From: CF-161 sp035259145
Lineage (GTDB): Bacteria; Chloroflexota; Dormibacteria; Dormibacterales; Dormibacteraceae
DNA: 62,309 nucleotides
Assembly: GCA_035259145.1 (NCBI GenBank)
Contig: DATFWQ010000135.1
Span: forward strand, 1-62,309
Direction of reading: 5' to 3'
The position numbers and the translations under genes are program-made. The notes under the pieces were generated by a model. It was not told where the DNA came from, did not search any database, and saw only the letters and a program-made list of their open reading frames with translations. Shown here one piece after another: positions 43,114 to 51,412 of this stretch (position 1 is the first letter of the stretch; each line of letters begins with the position of its first letter).

Positions 43114-43922
43114 GCCAGCCGCAGCCGCGGGTCGATCACGTCGATGTTCCGGCCGCGCCAAGGCGCGAGGAGCTGCGTCGCCTGCATCGCCTCTACGCCG
43201 AGACCGGCGACCGGCGTGAGCGGGCCGAGATCCGTGAGCAGCTTGTTCGTGGCTACGAGAGCCTTGTCCACTTCCTCGCCCGGCGCTTTCAGAACCGTGG
43301 CGAGCCGCTGGAGGACATAGTCCAGGTCGGCTTCCTGGGTCTGATCAAGGCGATCGACCGATTCGATCCCGACATGGGCAACGAGTTCACCACTTTCGCA
43401 ACGCCTACGATCCTGGGAGAGATCCGGCGCTATTTCCGCGACAAGGGGTGGGCGATACGCTTCCCGCGCCGTCTGCAGGAGCTCTATCAGCAGGTGGTTC
43501 GGACCAACGAGGCGATGAAGAACGAGCTGAACCGGCAGCCGACGGTCGCCGAGGTGGCCGAACGTCTCGGGGTGCAGCCCGACGACGTCCTGGAGGCCAT
43601 GGAGATGAGCTCCGCGCTGACCCCGGTGTCGATCGACGCTGTGACCGCGGGTGGCATTGACGACGGCGGACGGCCGCTCGCCGAGGCGGTAGGCGGCGAT
43701 GATCCCAACCTGGACCGGGTCGAGATGCGCGATGTGCTCAATCGCGCCATGCAGCACCTGAACGAACGCGAGCGCCGCATCATGATCATGCGGTTCTTCG
43801 ATGAGATGTCGCAGTCGGAGGTTGCAAAGCGGCTGGGTATCAGCCAGATGCACGTCTCGCGACTCCAGAGAGCCGCACTCGAGCAACTCCGGGAGCACCT
43901 GCCCGACGCGCCAGACCAGTAG
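43110..43922 (+). CDS. SigB/SigF-type RNA polymerase sigma factor
   Basis: 270 residues with regions 2 (EDIVQVGFLGLIKAIDRFDP, then TTFATPTILGEIRRYFRDKG), 3 (RQPTVAEVAERLGVQ) and 4 (LNERERRIMIMRFFDEMSQ, SEVAKRLGISQMHVSRLQRA). The RFPRRLQEL segment is typical of the SigB/SigF/SigG group. It is translationally coupled to the anti-sigma gene. Presumed to drive general-stress or envelope-stress genes, probably including its own cluster. Confidence 0.93.
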   Translation: MSQPQPRVDHVDVPAAPRREELRRLHRLYAETGDRRERAEIREQLVRGYESLVHFLARRFQNRGEPLEDIVQVGFLGLIKAIDRFDPDMGNEFTTFATPTILGEIRRYFRDKGWAIRFPRRLQELYQQVVRTNEAMKNELNRQPTVAEVAERLGVQPDDVLEAMEMSSALTPVSIDAVTAGGIDDGGRPLAEAVGGDDPNLDRVEMRDVLNRAMQHLNERERRIMIMRFFDEMSQSEVAKRLGISQMHVSRLQRAALEQLREHLPDAPDQ

Positions 43923-43956
43923 CCGAACTGCAGATTCACGATCAGATCAAGTTCGG
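43923..43956. terminator. inverted repeat just after the sigma gene
   Basis: CCGAACT (43923-43929) and AGTTCGG (43950-43956) form a 7-bp stem with a 20-base loop directly after the sigma-factor stop codon. No U tract. Confidence 0.35.
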
Positions 43957-44001
43957 TGAGGCGTAGCGGGTAGGCCCGGCTCCGCCGGCCGAGTCCGGGG
44001 T

Positions 44002-44029
44002 CCCCACGAAATCTCGAGATTTCGTGGGG
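44002..44029. repeat. perfect 28-bp palindrome
   Basis: The half-site CCCCACGAAATCTC is followed immediately by its exact reverse complement. The ends (CCCCACGAA / TTCGTGGGG) match the hairpin family seen at 25440-25457 and 41395-41418. It lies in the 274-base gap between the sigma gene and alaS, which otherwise contains a short CCGGC-TCC-GCCGG stem and no gene. Confidence 0.8.
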
Positions 44030-44180
44030 TGGAATTGAGTTGTGGCCACACGCTGCCGGACGCTGCCCGTCACCCACCACCGGTGAGTGGGCGGCAACCT
44101 TCTGCGCCAGCACGGAGGGGGTCTGGGGAGGGAGGCCTGACTCCCCCTGCTACGAAACAGGCGCGCCCGATACCGGCCGG

Positions 44181-44186
44181 TAAACT
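44181..44186 (+). promoter_or_regulatory. -10-like TAAACT before alaS
   Basis: TAAACT ends 10 bases before GTG 44197, with no Shine-Dalgarno between. Transcription would start 1-4 bases before the start codon. The -35 region is weak. Confidence 0.4.
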
Positions 44187-44196
44187 TACGCACTCG

Positions 44197-46728
44197 GTGA
44201 CCGGAGCAGAGATCCGCAGACGTTTCCTCGCGCACTTCGAGAGCCGGGACCACCTCGTACTGGACAGCTTCCCACTCGTTCCAGCAGACGACCCCAGCAC
44301 TCTTTTCATCTCGGCAGGAATGCAGCCGCTGCAGCCCTACTTCCGGGGGCTTCGGCCGCCGCCTCACGCCCGCCTGGCATCGAGCCAGAAGTGTTTTCGC
44401 ACGGTTGACCTGGTCGAAGTCGGTAAAGACGACCGCCACGCGACCTTCCTTGAGATGCTGGGCAACTTCGCGCCCACCGGTGACTACTTCAAAGAGACGG
44501 CGATCCCGCTGGCATGGGAGCTGGTGACCGATCCCGTGAAGGGCTTCGGCCTGACAAGAGAGCGGCTGCGGGTCACCACCCATCCGACCGACGAGGAAGC
44601 CAGGGAGATCTGGCGCCGGCGGACCGACGTCAAGACCGACTGGATCTATGAGAACGAAGACAACTGGTGGGGCCTCGACCTTGGCCCGTGCGGCCCCGAC
44701 TCGGAGATCTGGTGGGACCGCGGCCTGGAGTACGGCTGCGGCCAGCCCGACTGCCGGCCCGACCACTGCGACCGCTTTCTCGAGTTCTGGAACCTCGTCT
44801 TTCCACAGTTCGACAAGCAGCCGGACGGGAGCCTGCCGCCTCTGCCCACGCCGGCCATCGACACAGGCATGGGTCTCGAGCGAATCTCGTCCATCATCCA
44901 GCGCGTACCGAGCATCTTCGACGTAGACCTGTTTGCTCCGTTGATGGGGTTCGTCCGCGACTCGGCTCCGAACGTGACCCGGTTTTCCGAGCGTGTGATC
45001 TCGGACCACGTCCGCGCCGCCACCTTCGTGATCGCCGACGGGGTCGCGCCGGGAAACGAGGGGCGAGGATACGTCCTGCGCCGGGTCATCCGTCGCGCCG
45101 CACTGCACGCACGCCGAGCAGGTATGTCCCGCCCGCTGGCGGACGGCGTTCCCATGGTGGTCGCCACAATGAGCGACCAGTACCCGTACCTGGCTCAGCG
45201 CGAGGCGGACGCCCGAGAGGCGATCGCGGCGGAGCAGAACGCCTTCAACCGGACCGTTGAACGGGGTATCGACCTGTTCGAGCAGCTCGCCTCGCGTCCC
45301 GGAAAGGAGATCTCCGGCGGCGACGCATTCAGACTGCACGACACGTTCGGCTTCCCACTGGAGCTGACGCGCGAGCTGGCCGAGGAGCGGGGACTCGCGG
45401 TCGAAGAGGAAGGCTTTGCAGCCGCGATGGCACAGCAGCGCGAGCGGTCGCGGCAGGCGCACCAGCATCACTGGACGGGCCTCAACGCGATGCCCACCTC
45501 GGACTTCGTCGGGTACGACCAGCTCCGGGTCGAGGCCACCGTTGTGGCGCTGCGACACGACGGGGCCGAGGTCGTCGAGGCGGGGGAGGACGACGACGTC
45601 GAGGTCTACCTCGATCGCACTCCCTTCTACGCGGAGTCAGGCGGCCAGATCGGGGATACCGGACGGTTAACCGGTCCGCACGGGGAGGTCACGATCGAGG
45701 ACACCCAGCGCCCGCTCGAAGGCGTCATCGCGCACCTGGGCCGGGTCAGCGTCGGCCTGCTTCGCGTCGGCGACCGGGTCGAGGCCTCAGTCGAAGCAGA
45801 GCGGCGGCGCCAGATCATGCGCCACCACACGGCGACTCATCTCTTGAACCGAGCCCTGGAGGAGCTGACCGGCCGCCGCAACCTGCAGCGGGGCTCCTGG
45901 GTCGGACCTGACCGTACGACCTTCGACTTCCCACTGGACCGCGCTCTGACGCCGGCCGAGCTGGACAGCCTGGCGGCTCGCATCAACGAGCAGGTCCGGG
46001 CTGCACTGCCGCTGACGGCGCGCATCCTCCCGTACCAGGAAGCGCGGGCGACCGGTGCCACCCACCTGTTCGATGAGAAATACGGCGACAAAGTTCGCGT
46101 CGTTTGCATCGGCGACTGGAGCTGCGAGTTCTGTGGTGGTACTCACGTGGGCACAAGCGCCGACGTCGGGCTTGCACTCATCGTCTCCGAGTTCAGCATC
46201 GGCAGGGGCCTGCGCCGCATCGAGCTCGTCGTGGGAGAGGCGGCAGAGGCCCTCGTCCGCCGCCGCCTCTCCACGCTGGACGAGCTCGGCACGATGCTGG
46301 GAGTCGGTCCTGACGATCTGGTCAGGAGGGTGACCGACCTTCGCCGCGAACTGAAGGACGGTGTTCGAGAGATCGAGAGCCTGCGCGACGAGCTGCGGTT
46401 GGCCCACGTCCGGGGCTCGAATGGCGGCCCCCGTCGACGGGAGGCGCGGGTGCCGCTGATCGCTCAAGAGGTGCCGGCTGTGGGCCAGGACGACTTGCGC
46501 GGCTACGCGGATCGTTACCTGGAGGCGCTGGGCGGCAGCGGCGTCGTCGCGGTAGCGAACGGCTCGAACTTCGTGATCAAGGTCTCAAGAGACCTGGCCG
46601 GCCAGCACCCCGCGACCGGGCTGGCGCCACTGCTCGGTCGCGGTGGCGGTAGGCCTGAGCTGGCTCAGGGCAGGCTTACCAAACCCGCGCTCCAGGCGTT
46701 CAACGAGCTGGAGGCAACCCTGAGGTGA
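44197..46728 (+). CDS. alaS: alanyl-tRNA synthetase
   Basis: Charges tRNA-Ala and edits mischarged Ser/Gly. GTG 44197 gives MTGAEIRRRFLAHFESRDH, the normal beginning; upstream codons in the same frame look non-coding. Landmarks: LFISAGMQPLQPYF, NWWGLDLGPCGPDSEIWWD, the editing-site HHTATHLLNRALEEL and CEFCGGTHVGTSADVG, then a coiled segment and a C-Ala region. 843 residues, slightly short. GTGA overlap with the FtsA-like gene. Confidence 0.96.
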   Translation: MTGAEIRRRFLAHFESRDHLVLDSFPLVPADDPSTLFISAGMQPLQPYFRGLRPPPHARLASSQKCFRTVDLVEVGKDDRHATFLEMLGNFAPTGDYFKETAIPLAWELVTDPVKGFGLTRERLRVTTHPTDEEAREIWRRRTDVKTDWIYENEDNWWGLDLGPCGPDSEIWWDRGLEYGCGQPDCRPDHCDRFLEFWNLVFPQFDKQPDGSLPPLPTPAIDTGMGLERISSIIQRVPSIFDVDLFAPLMGFVRDSAPNVTRFSERVISDHVRAATFVIADGVAPGNEGRGYVLRRVIRRAALHARRAGMSRPLADGVPMVVATMSDQYPYLAQREADAREAIAAEQNAFNRTVERGIDLFEQLASRPGKEISGGDAFRLHDTFGFPLELTRELAEERGLAVEEEGFAAAMAQQRERSRQAHQHHWTGLNAMPTSDFVGYDQLRVEATVVALRHDGAEVVEAGEDDDVEVYLDRTPFYAESGGQIGDTGRLTGPHGEVTIEDTQRPLEGVIAHLGRVSVGLLRVGDRVEASVEAERRRQIMRHHTATHLLNRALEELTGRRNLQRGSWVGPDRTTFDFPLDRALTPAELDSLAARINEQVRAALPLTARILPYQEARATGATHLFDEKYGDKVRVVCIGDWSCEFCGGTHVGTSADVGLALIVSEFSIGRGLRRIELVVGEAAEALVRRRLSTLDELGTMLGVGPDDLVRRVTDLRRELKDGVREIESLRDELRLAHVRGSNGGPRRREARVPLIAQEVPAVGQDDLRGYADRYLEALGGSGVVAVANGSNFVIKVSRDLAGQHPATGLAPLLGRGGGRPELAQGRLTKPALQAFNELEATLR

Positions 46729-47987
46729 GCCAGTTCCGATTCCTGAAGAGTCGCGACGACTACTACCGGCACTTCACCGCGCTGGACATCGGAACCGATC
46801 TCGTCAAGGCTCTTGTGGTCAGGCGGGAGACGCCCAACGGCTATGTGCTGGGCGTCAGCCGGGAGCCGCAGCACCCCGACGCCATGATCGGGGGCGCGAT
46901 CGGAGACGTCGAGCTGGTAATCGACGCTTGCAACAGGGCGCTCGAGGCCGCCGAGGACATGGCGGGGACCGTTCCCGGCCAGGTCGTGATCGGCATCGCC
47001 GGTGAGATGGTGAAGGGCTTCTCTTCGTCGATCGCCTATCCTCGGGAGCGGCCGGTCGAGCGGGTCCGTGAGTCGGAGCTGCGCAACATGCTGCAGCTGG
47101 TCGAGAAACGAGCCCTGCGGGAGGCACAGCACCTCCTGGAGCTGGAGCGAGCCTACGGCGAGGTGGGCGAGGTCCGGCTGGTCCACTCGGCCATCACCCA
47201 GGTGCGCATCGACGGCTATCCCGTCACCAACCCGATCGGCTTCCAGGGCCGCAACCTTGAGGTGACGGTGTTCAACACGTTCGCGCCGATGTCGCAGATC
47301 TCCAGGCTGGAGGTCCTGGCCAGAGAGCTGGATCTCGAGATCGCGGGCACGGTATCCCAGCCTTACGCGCTGGCTCGCGCCTGTGCCGGCGACGAGGCGT
47401 GGGAGCTGGGTGGCATCTTCGTCGACATCGGAGGTGGCACTACGGACGTGGCGCTGCTACGCGGAGGTGGGGTGGAGGGGACCCGGATGTTCGGCCTGGG
47501 CGGCCAGGCTTTCACGCGGCGGCTGTCTGCCGAGCTGGGGTTGAGCTACCACGAGGCCGAGGCACGGAAGTTCCGCCACTCCGAGGGCTTGCTGCCGGCC
47601 GATCAGGAGTACGCGGTGAGCCAGCTTCTCCAGGCCGACATCGAGGTGCTCCTTCAGGGCCTGGCCCTCTGTCTACGTGAGCTTGCCAGAGGGGAGGTTC
47701 TCCCGGCTAACATCTACGTTTGCGGCGGTGGCAGCCTGCTGCCGGGGCTGGTGAACGAGCTCCACAAGAACGTGTGGGCGGAGGGACTGCCGTTCGAGCG
47801 CCAGCCGCATGCCCGTCTGTTGACCCCAGGGGATGCTCACAATCTCATCGACTCGACCGGCCAGCTCCTCAATGCGCAGGACGTCTGCCCGATGGCCCTG
47901 GCCAGTCACGCCCTGCGGGTCGAGTCGGAGGACCGCGACGCCGTGAACAACGTGATGCGAGGCGTTCTCAAGGCGATGAAGGGCTGA
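46725..47987 (+). CDS. FtsA/PilM-like actin-fold ATPase
   Basis: 420 residues with the actin-type ATPase signature: phosphate 1 in FTALDIGTDLVKALVV, phosphate 2 in GIFVDIGGGTTDVALLRGG, adenosine motif in YVCGGGSLLPGL. An SHS2-like insertion (QVVIGIAGEMVKGFSSSIAY, later VTNPIGFQGRNLEVTV) is as in FtsA and PilM. It is not the division FtsA of a dcw cluster. It overlaps the next gene, which encodes a single-pass membrane protein with a baseplate-J-like domain, so it probably works as its cytoplasmic partner. GTG start overlaps the alaS stop. Confidence 0.85.
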   Translation: MSQFRFLKSRDDYYRHFTALDIGTDLVKALVVRRETPNGYVLGVSREPQHPDAMIGGAIGDVELVIDACNRALEAAEDMAGTVPGQVVIGIAGEMVKGFSSSIAYPRERPVERVRESELRNMLQLVEKRALREAQHLLELERAYGEVGEVRLVHSAITQVRIDGYPVTNPIGFQGRNLEVTVFNTFAPMSQISRLEVLARELDLEIAGTVSQPYALARACAGDEAWELGGIFVDIGGGTTDVALLRGGGVEGTRMFGLGGQAFTRRLSAELGLSYHEAEARKFRHSEGLLPADQEYAVSQLLQADIEVLLQGLALCLRELARGEVLPANIYVCGGGSLLPGLVNELHKNVWAEGLPFERQPHARLLTPGDAHNLIDSTGQLLNAQDVCPMALASHALRVESEDRDAVNNVMRGVLKAMKG

Positions 47988-49612
47988 TGGCTGCCGAGCC
48001 CATACACGTAGAGGTCGACGACGAAGTCCCCGCGATCGTCGAGCGCATCCGCCGAAGCGCTGCCGACGAAATCCACCTCGTACTCCCACAGCACGCGCGC
48101 TTCGGCCAGAGCCGGTTCAACTTCCAGCTGCTGAAGCAGTACGCCATGCGACTCGGAAAGCGAGTGGCTATCGTGTCATCGGACCCCGGGGTGCAGCGGC
48201 TCGCCGAGGAGAGCGGCTTCGGTTCCTTCCGGCTGCCCGAGCAGGGATTTCCAGGCCGGCGTTTTCCGGTCGCGGGCCCTCCTGGAGCGACGAACGGTCC
48301 CCCTGGCGGCACTCGCTCCCGATGGGCGACGGCGAGCACGGGTGGTCCGGGCGCGACGCCGCAGGTCCCCGGCGGTCCAGGACCTGCCGGTGCCGGAGTT
48401 GCCGGCGTCGACCGGCTCGGGCGTCCGCTGCGGCCCGCTGTGCCCGGTGCCCGAATCCGGATCGGCTCACCGCAGCGGCTGCCGGCAAAGTTGACCGCGT
48501 TCCAGCCAGCGCGTTATGTGCTCTACGCCGCCGCCGCGGCGCTCCTCCTGGCGGGCATTCTGGCGACGGTCTTCTACGTGCCCTCGGCCAGGGTGACGCT
48601 GGTGGCGCAGGCGCAGTCCCTTTCGACGCCGGTGAACGTCGCCGCCGAGCCCGGGAAGCCACCGATCCATGTCCGGGTCGCAACCCTCACGAAGAAGGCG
48701 TCGGTCCAGGGCCAGGCGACGGGGGTCAAGACCACCGGGGGTCAGCTGGCAGTAGGCCAGTTCGTCTACATCAACGGCTGCCAATTCGATCTGCTGCTCC
48801 CGAGGGGCCAGCGGCTGGTCAGCGTCAGCGGGGTAAGGTTCGCGCAACTTGACGAAGTCCAGGTGCATGGTAACGGCGGGACCGCTGACGCGAGCATCAA
48901 GGCGGAGCAGCCCGGGCAAAGCGGGAACGTGGGCCCCGGGCAGATCACGGGAATCGACAAGAACCCCTACCCCTGCCTCGTCGGGTCCAACCCGGCACCT
49001 ACGACGGGCGGAACCGATGATCAGAAGCAGACCATCATCCAGACCTCCGACATCCAGAGCGCGAAGGCGAAGCTGGAGCAGGACCTCCGCCAGCCCGCAC
49101 TGGACGAGCTCACCCATGGTCAGCAGAAAGGCGAGAAGCTGGGCAACCAGCCATACTTCGCAGAGGAGTTCACGACGACGCACAACGTCGACGAGAACTA
49201 TCCGAACTTCACCGCAACGCTCACCCTGCAGGCTGAGGGGCACTACTACGTCACTGACGACGTCGACAGATACTTCGCGGACCAGCTGAAGAGCAAGGTG
49301 CCAGCCAGTCTGCAGCTCACCTCGAACCAGGTGACCCCGACCTACACCGTGTCGGAGACCGCGGGAGGCCACCTGGACTTTGCCGGCCAGGCCACGGGCT
49401 ACGTGGCACCGAGACTGGATACGGATAAGGTGAGCGGTCAGCTGGTTGGCAAGACGTCCTCCCAGGCCCAACAGCTGCTGACCAAGCTGCCGGTGCGCCG
49501 GGTGGACATCCAGCAGATGCCGCTGCCGCTGCCGCTGCTTCCTTTCTCCTCATCCCGCATCTACATCGACTACGTCATCGACCCGGCTGCCGCCGCGCCC
49601 AAGCCGGCGTGA
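47987..49612 (+). CDS. membrane-anchored baseplate-J-like protein
   Basis: 541 residues in four parts: a cytoplasmic N-terminal domain (DEIHLVLPQHARFGQSRFNF, GKRVAIVSSDPGVQRLAEES), a Gly/Pro-rich linker (about residues 90-170), one transmembrane helix near residues 174-196 (YVLYAAAAALLLAGILATVF), and an external beta-rich domain resembling the baseplate J/gp47 family (ARVTLVAQAQSLSTPVNVAA; ATGVKTTGGQLAVG; SIKAEQPGQSGNVGPGQITG). ATG 47987 overlaps the preceding stop. No phage genes are nearby, so this is a cellular envelope protein. Its function is unknown; the ATPase next door is the likely partner. Confidence 0.78.
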   Translation: MAAEPIHVEVDDEVPAIVERIRRSAADEIHLVLPQHARFGQSRFNFQLLKQYAMRLGKRVAIVSSDPGVQRLAEESGFGSFRLPEQGFPGRRFPVAGPPGATNGPPGGTRSRWATASTGGPGATPQVPGGPGPAGAGVAGVDRLGRPLRPAVPGARIRIGSPQRLPAKLTAFQPARYVLYAAAAALLLAGILATVFYVPSARVTLVAQAQSLSTPVNVAAEPGKPPIHVRVATLTKKASVQGQATGVKTTGGQLAVGQFVYINGCQFDLLLPRGQRLVSVSGVRFAQLDEVQVHGNGGTADASIKAEQPGQSGNVGPGQITGIDKNPYPCLVGSNPAPTTGGTDDQKQTIIQTSDIQSAKAKLEQDLRQPALDELTHGQQKGEKLGNQPYFAEEFTTTHNVDENYPNFTATLTLQAEGHYYVTDDVDRYFADQLKSKVPASLQLTSNQVTPTYTVSETAGGHLDFAGQATGYVAPRLDTDKVSGQLVGKTSSQAQQLLTKLPVRRVDIQQMPLPLPLLPFSSSRIYIDYVIDPAAAAPKPA

Positions 49613-49618
49613 GGGACG

Positions 49619-50041
49619 GTGGGCCGGACTCTGGCTGTAGACCCTGGCAGCCGCCGCCTGGGCGTAGCGGTGAGCGACCCGACCGGCACCATCGCGCAGC
49701 CGCTGACGGTGGTCTCGGCCCAGCCGTCGAACACCCTGATTGAGCGCCTGGCCGCGCTGACCCGCGAGCAGGAGGCCACCGCTCTTGTGGTGGGCCTGCC
49801 GCGCCGGCTGGACGGGCGACTGGGTCCGGAGGCCGAGGCCGCGCGCAGGCTGGCGGACCAGTTGCGTAGGGCCACCGGTCTGAAGGTGACCATGGTGGAC
49901 GAGCGCCTCAGCAGCGCAGCGGCCGAGCGGGCGCTGCTGAGCACCGGCGCCAGCCGCGCGCGGCGGCGCCGGCTCTCCGACCAGGTGGCGGCGGCCCTGA
50001 TCCTGCAGTCGTTTCTTGACTCCGCAAAGCCCGGTGGCTGA
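49619..50041 (+). CDS. ruvX: RuvX/YqgF Holliday-junction-resolvase-like protein
   Basis: RNase H-fold nuclease involved in 16S rRNA processing or DNA repair. 140 residues: LAVDPGSRRLGVAVSDPTG, VVGLPRRLDGRLGPEAE, and VDERLSSAAAERAL supply the acidic residues. GTG start. Gene order ruvX, DUF1292, mltG, aroE is a common Gram-positive cluster that follows alaS. Confidence 0.92.
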   Translation: MGRTLAVDPGSRRLGVAVSDPTGTIAQPLTVVSAQPSNTLIERLAALTREQEATALVVGLPRRLDGRLGPEAEAARRLADQLRRATGLKVTMVDERLSSAAAERALLSTGASRARRRRLSDQVAAALILQSFLDSAKPGG

Positions 50042-50267
50042 CGAGCTGAACCAACCACAGGAAGTGACGCTGATCGACGAGGCCGGCGCGGAGCGCCGGT
50101 TCCTCTTGCACGACGCGTTCGAGGCTGACGAAGGGACTTACTACCTCGTAGAGTCGGCAGACGATCCCGATGACGTGCTCCTGCTCAAGGAAGGCGGAGG
50201 GATCCTCGAGACCGTTGATCAGGAGGAGTTCGACAGAGTAATCGCGCTGCTCGAAGCGGAAGGATGA
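50034..50267 (+). CDS. DUF1292 (YrzB-like) protein
   Basis: 77 residues from GTG 50034, very acidic: EVTLIDEAGAERRFLLHDAF, then YYLVESADDPDDVLLLKEGG. This is the DUF1292 pattern, whose function is unknown. It is regularly found between ruvX and mltG, as here. TTG 50016 is an alternative start. Confidence 0.82.
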   Translation: MADELNQPQEVTLIDEAGAERRFLLHDAFEADEGTYYLVESADDPDDVLLLKEGGGILETVDQEEFDRVIALLEAEG

Positions 50268-50281
50268 CCCCGGTAACGGGG
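50268..50281. terminator. small hairpin with GTAA loop
   Basis: CCCCG-GTAA-CGGGG directly after the DUF1292 gene. The loop is of the stable GNRA type; no U tract follows. Confidence 0.3.
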
Positions 50282-50358
50282 CCCTCGCCAGCGCGTTTGA
50301 CCTGTATCGCAGATTCTCGACCTGGCCGGCGGGGACGGGAATCTGGAGGGGGTACTTG

Positions 50359-51393
50359 ATGAAGAAGCTAGTGGTCCTGGTATTGCTGTTAGCCGGCTGC
50401 GGAGTGGCCGGCAATCGAGGTTACGACTGGGTGAACAGCCAGGTCTATGCGCCGATGTCGAGCCAGTCGCAGCCGGTCAGCTTCCACATCGATCCCGGCG
50501 AGAGCACCGACCGGATCGCCCAGGACCTCTACAACCACCGGCTCATCCATTCACCTGAGGTCTTCCTGGTCTGGCTGAAGTACCGCGATAGCAGCGCGCC
50601 GCTGCAAGCCGGCGACTTTGTCCTCAATCGGAATATGAACATGATCCAGGTCATCCACGCCTTGGGCCGGGCCCAGGTGGTGCAGGTTGCCGTGAGCCTG
50701 CCCGAGGGGTACACGATGCAGCTCATGGCACAGAGTGCCGAGAAAGCCCGGCTGGGCACGGCCAACGACTACCTGGCCGCCGCCCAGGACCTGAGCTGGG
50801 AGTACGACTTCCTGGCGGGCCGCCCAGCTGCCGCACCGAAGAACCTGGAGGGCTTCCTCTTTCCGGACAGCTACAAGCTGGACCAGGGCGCGTCGGCCCG
50901 CGACCTGGTGAAGCGTCAGCTCGAGCGGTTCGGCCAGGTGGTCACCCCGGACCTCCGCGCCTCGGCCGGCCAGGGATCGAACGCCCGCCCGGCCGAGTCG
51001 CTGTTCAACATCGTCACACTGGCATCCATGGTCGAGCGAGAGGTCAACCAGGACTCCGACCGCCCTGTGGTCTGTGAGGTCTACTACAACCGCCTCGCCA
51101 GGAACATGGCTCTCCAGGTCGACGCGACGGTGCTCTACGGCCTGGGCAAGTGGCAGAACACGGTCACCCAGGCTGATCTGACCGCGAACACGCCATACAA
51201 CACGTACCTGCACAAGGGCCTGCCTCCCGGCCCCATCTCGAATCCCGGCCTGGCCGCGATCAAGGCCTGCCTCAGCCCGCAGAAGAACGACTACCTCTTC
51301 TACTTCGCCGACACCAAGGGGGTGACCCATTACGCCCGCACGCAGGCCGAGTTCGACCAGCAGAAGCGGCAGTTCGGCGTCTCAGGCCAGTAG
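50359..51393 (+). CDS. mltG: endolytic transglycosylase MltG, predicted lipoprotein
   Basis: Cuts nascent glycan strands to end peptidoglycan polymerisation. 344 residues: a LysM-like region (PVSFHIDPGESTDRIAQDLY), PEGYTMQLMAQ, LEGFLFPDSYKL, and the catalytic glutamate in LASMVEREVNQDSDRPV; then DATVLYGLG and GLPPGPISNPG. The N-terminus MKKLVVLVLLLAGCG has a lipobox (L-A-G-C, Cys14), so it may be lipid-anchored rather than held by a transmembrane helix as in most MltG. GGAGG precedes ATG 50359. Confidence 0.93.
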   Translation: MKKLVVLVLLLAGCGVAGNRGYDWVNSQVYAPMSSQSQPVSFHIDPGESTDRIAQDLYNHRLIHSPEVFLVWLKYRDSSAPLQAGDFVLNRNMNMIQVIHALGRAQVVQVAVSLPEGYTMQLMAQSAEKARLGTANDYLAAAQDLSWEYDFLAGRPAAAPKNLEGFLFPDSYKLDQGASARDLVKRQLERFGQVVTPDLRASAGQGSNARPAESLFNIVTLASMVEREVNQDSDRPVVCEVYYNRLARNMALQVDATVLYGLGKWQNTVTQADLTANTPYNTYLHKGLPPGPISNPGLAAIKACLSPQKNDYLFYFADTKGVTHYARTQAEFDQQKRQFGVSGQ

Positions 51394-51412
51394 CTCTCGT
51401 CCCGAGCATCGG

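Noticed and set aside
47987..49612. Prophage or contractile tail system because of the baseplate-J-like domain
   Set aside because: The protein has its own membrane anchor and the neighbours are alaS, ruvX and mltG; there are no tail, sheath, tube, capsid or integrase genes.
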